Shown piece by piece: positions 41,743-43,900 of a DNA stretch of 43,900 bases. The notes beneath the pieces were generated by a model. It saw only the letters and a list, made by a program, of their open reading frames with translations. It searched no databases and was not told the DNA's origin. The position numbers were made by a program, and so were the translations under genes. The DNA lies in the NCBI GenBank assembly GCA_026983955.1, contig JALSTB010000120.1, forward strand, positions 1 to 43,900. Reading direction: 5' to 3'. Numbering within the stretch: position 1 is the stretch's first letter; the number at the start of each line of letters is the position of its first letter. This DNA comes from Melioribacteraceae bacterium (lineage in GTDB: Bacteria; Bacteroidota; Ignavibacteria; Ignavibacteriales; Melioribacteraceae).

Positions 41743-42732
41743 ATGAATATGGGTAATGACACCAAACAAAATCTGGAATTACTTACTTCCAACCCGAAGG
41801 ACAGGAAAGCCCTGAACCGTTTAATAAGTACATGCTTTTCCATAGCTCGGACTTATTTAAATATTAAATATTTTTCAAAAAACGATTCAAAATTAAAGTG
41901 GGTTGAAAGTATCGATGATTTGGCGATGGATTCGATTGTTCCCCTTTTTATTGTGAACGGGAACGGTAAACTTGGTATATTGTCGGCACTGGATAATTGG
42001 AACTCCTCCCTCGAAGATGAAGCCGATACTTTATTTTTTCTAAACCGCGTAGTTTGGAAAAGAGTTGAACAAACCGTCGTTAAATTAATAAAAACAAAAG
42101 ACCCTATTTTCGGTAAAATACATAAAAATATTTCCACTTGTGTTGCAACAAATCCGTTCAAGAAAATCAACTATCTGGGAAAAACACTAATTGTACGCGA
42201 TGATTTTATTGAAGTTACCGGTTTGATTATTACGGAGAGGGAATTTGAAAATCTGCCGGCTCACTTGTTTTCCAAGAAACAATTTAAATTATGCGACGGA
42301 ATTCTGAATTACATCGAAACCGAAACAGATTATTTTCCCGCTATCCCGATGAATGCTTTGGTCAGAAGGATTAAGTCACTTTATTTCGCTTCAAAAATTC
42401 AACAAAATCCCGAAAAATCCATTGACACGGTTCCCAATTATATTGACGATATTTTTAATATCTCAATGGATAAAATTAAAGATAAACTTTTCAAACATTA
42501 TCTCGGTTCGAAAAAATTAAACGAAGATGAATGCAACCTGATTTTGAAAACATTCGCAACAATTTCCGAAGAAATGAAAAACGGCGGATTAAATAACAGC
42601 TTATACGAATATATGCATTTAAATGCACCTTCTTTAACAAAAAAGGAATTTTACGATAATTATCACGGAATAGTTAATTATTTGTTAGGTGAATTGAAAA
42701 GACAAATTTATTTATTAATTGAAGAAAAATAA
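41743..42732 (+). CDS. Divergent sigma-70-like protein
   Basis: This 329-residue protein has no close family that can be named with confidence. Residues ~20-115 resemble sigma region 2: DRKALNRLISTCFSIARTYL, then SIDDLAMDSIVPLF, then FLNRVVWKRVEQTV, parallel to the ECF pattern of a helix, a DLVQE-type helix, and a melting helix. The helical region ~245-325 (KLNEDECNLILKTFATISEE) could hold a region 4-like fold. There is no signal peptide or membrane segment. It is 257 bases after the S16-like gene and 53 bases before the next gene, in the same direction. The sigma role is inference. Confidence 0.45.
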   Translation: MNMGNDTKQNLELLTSNPKDRKALNRLISTCFSIARTYLNIKYFSKNDSKLKWVESIDDLAMDSIVPLFIVNGNGKLGILSALDNWNSSLEDEADTLFFLNRVVWKRVEQTVVKLIKTKDPIFGKIHKNISTCVATNPFKKINYLGKTLIVRDDFIEVTGLIITEREFENLPAHLFSKKQFKLCDGILNYIETETDYFPAIPMNALVRRIKSLYFASKIQQNPEKSIDTVPNYIDDIFNISMDKIKDKLFKHYLGSKKLNEDECNLILKTFATISEEMKNGGLNNSLYEYMHLNAPSLTKKEFYDNYHGIVNYLLGELKRQIYLLIEEK

Positions 42733-42785
42733 TTTTTAAAAACCGGAGTTTTTGCTCTATTTAAGATGTGAAGAAAGGATTAACA

Positions 42786-43319
42786 ATGAACATTTCGGAA
42801 AAAGACATATTTAATTTTGTGTTTAGCCCCGGAAAACTGAGCAACGAGGTTAAAACTTATATAAATAATAATATTCAAGATTTTGAAGAAGAAATACATC
42901 TGTTTGAAAATATTCAATCCGATTTGAACCGGCCCGTACCGGATGAAATTATTTCGCAAATAGAAGACCGGATTTCAAATATTAACGGTAATAAGGTCAT
43001 CGAACTTTATAAAACCCCAACTCCGGCAAAAACGGAAAACAGACACCTTACTTTGGCTGCAGAAAGCGAACCCGGTTACAATCCGAACAACATATCGGTG
43101 GATACTTTTTGGGATAAAAACTCCAACTATATGGTAAAAGTAATAAACGCGGCTGAAGAGAAAAAATTAATAATTTTCGAAAATGGTAATTCCTTCATTG
43201 AAGATTTCACTATAAAAATCTATCCTTCCACCAAAACTTTTGAACATATAAGCAACGAGGAACCGGTGATCTTGGATAAAAATGAAAAAATTGAAAAGAT
43301 TGTGATAACAATTCACTGA
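42786..43319 (+). CDS. Small soluble protein, possible sigma antagonist
   Basis: The ATG at 42786 is chosen, with AAAGGA upstream; a GTG 18 bases earlier is in frame but lacks support. The 177-residue protein has a helical N-terminal part (ISEKDIFNFVFSPGKLSNEV, then YINNNIQDFEEEIHLFENIQ), which resembles the short helical domain of anti-sigma factors but has no zinc HxxxCxxC motif. The C-terminal ~70 residues look beta-rich (NYMVKVINAAEEKKLIIFEN). No membrane segment is present. Its position directly after the sigma-like gene suggests partnership. Function is unproven. Confidence 0.45.
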   Translation: MNISEKDIFNFVFSPGKLSNEVKTYINNNIQDFEEEIHLFENIQSDLNRPVPDEIISQIEDRISNINGNKVIELYKTPTPAKTENRHLTLAAESEPGYNPNNISVDTFWDKNSNYMVKVINAAEEKKLIIFENGNSFIEDFTIKIYPSTKTFEHISNEEPVILDKNEKIEKIVITIH

Positions 43320-43481
43320 TCCGAATTTTCAATTATCCATTTCCTGTCAGCCGTTTCGAATAAATTCGATATAATAATTTCATACTCATTTATTATTTCC
43401 CTTGTTGTTAAAATCGCTTCTTCACAATGTGGTTATGGTTTACCAGAGTAAAACTTGTTTCATGAGCACTACTATTAAAGT

Positions 43482-43695
43482 TTGTCATGCTGAACTTGAT
43501 TCAATATCTCTTACTTGTCATGCTGAACTTGTTTCAGCATCTGAATCTGCCTTTTTATTTCCCCCTTTCGCTGAATAACTCGGAACGTAAATCCGTTCTT
43601 TTTAGATCCCGAATCAAGTCCGGGATGACAGTACAAAAAACGTCACGAAAAGACTTGTCATGCTGAACTTGTTTCAGCATCTGAATCTGCCTTTT
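43482..43695. repeat. Cluster of TGTCATGCTGAA-type hairpin repeats
   Basis: A 43-base sequence starting ACTTGTCATGCTGAACTTG is present identically at 43513-43555 and 43653-43695; each has the stem TGCTGAA/TTCAGCA with a 5-base loop. A degenerate copy begins at 43482 (TGTCATGCTGAACTTGATTC). A related unit in opposite orientation has ATCCCG (43606-43611) pairing with CGGGAT (43621-43626), then GACA. Repeats of this style occur between genes throughout many bacterial genomes (REP-like). Confidence 0.8.
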
Positions 43696-43818
43696 ATTGT
43701 TCCGGCTTTTACGGGAATGATAAGCATTACTCATGTTGAGGACCGCTCACCGGCAGAATTAACTCATATTCCACTGTAAATATGATTCGTTTTTAATTTT
43801 CTTTAATTTCTCAAAAGA

Positions 43819-43849
43819 ATATATTATTTTTACAGTGTAAATAATATAT
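43819..43849. promoter_or_regulatory. AT-rich palindrome near window edge
   Basis: ATATATTATTT (43819-43829) and AAATAATATAT (43839-43849) are exact reverse complements around a 9-base loop. A T-rich run follows, so it could be a weak terminator or an operator for a gene past the right edge. Confidence 0.35.
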
Positions 43850-43900
43850 TTTTGTCTTTTGTTCCGCTTTTAAGTTCTTTCTTTATTTAAAATCAATGTG

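Larger units (their letters stand above)
43320..43900. other. Right-end non-coding region
   Basis: No convincing gene is seen. The region contains a cluster of short hairpin repeats (43482-43695) and, near the edge, an AT-rich palindrome. It may include the upstream region of a gene beyond the window. Confidence 0.65.

Noticed and set aside
43313-43432. Minus-strand stop-free stretch of 39 codons ending at 43313, with a protein-like composition
   Set aside because: It has no start codon, overlaps the end of the preceding gene and matches no known family; at most a gene remnant.

Overview
This AT-rich window most likely comes from a member of the Ignavibacteria (Ignavibacteriota, FCB group). 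Five proteins end in a type IX secretion-type sorting domain with the phrase NYPNPFNP, which is typical of Ignavibacteria and Caldithrix relatives. Two tRNA-Ser genes are preceded by TAnnTTTG boxes, the -7 element of Bacteroidetes/FCB promoters. No rRNA, CRISPR array, integrase or complete insertion sequence is visible. The organism assignment is inference from these signs; no similarity search was possible.

Layout. 1-482 holds the start of a periplasmic beta-propeller sensor that runs off the left edge. 691-1062 is thioredoxin. 1093-6362 is a minus-strand operon for envelope proteins: a secreted cohesin/InlB-repeat protein, an OmpA-like porin with TSP3 repeats, and a PEGA-repeat lipoprotein. 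6636-8537 is another secreted sorting-domain protein. 8538-9066 is a long non-coding stretch with a cluster of GC-rich hairpins. 9067-14419 is a four-gene defence operon (XRE regulator, HEAT-repeat/DNA methyltransferase fusion, PD-(D/E)XK restriction endonuclease, TrlF-like PHP-ATPase) lying against the 3' end of a tRNA-Ser gene. 14949-17470 encodes a peptidoglycan glycosyltransferase and an M14 peptidase. 17601-19085 is an NhaC-type antiporter. 19101-26135 is a five-gene cell-wall operon: GH18 glycosidase, small lipoprotein, two TolB-like propellers, amidase. 26267-31771 contains ferritin, ribosomal protein L28, an M28 peptidase, a Trp/Tyr-rich secreted protein and an M49-like peptidase lipoprotein. 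32044-37270 holds a TonB protein, an AMIN-type amidase, a MORN/double-TonB_C protein and an L,D-transpeptidase-like protein. 37439-37800 encodes two tiny membrane proteins, one of only 34 residues. 38004-39125 is a fifth sorting-domain protein.

The right end (39384-43319) carries the least familiar module: a predicted transmembrane protein joining a Lon-like (S16) protease domain to an FG-GAP-type outer domain, then a divergent sigma-factor-like protein, then a small protein that could be its antagonist. The last 580 bases hold a non-coding repeat cluster with two identical 43-base copies.

How the genes may work together: much of the window serves the envelope (peptidoglycan hydrolases and synthases, an OmpA anchor, secreted adhesin-like proteins, TonB energy transfer). 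Two accessory modules stand out, the defence operon beside tRNA-Ser and the protease/sigma-like cluster, and these are the best candidates for undescribed biology.
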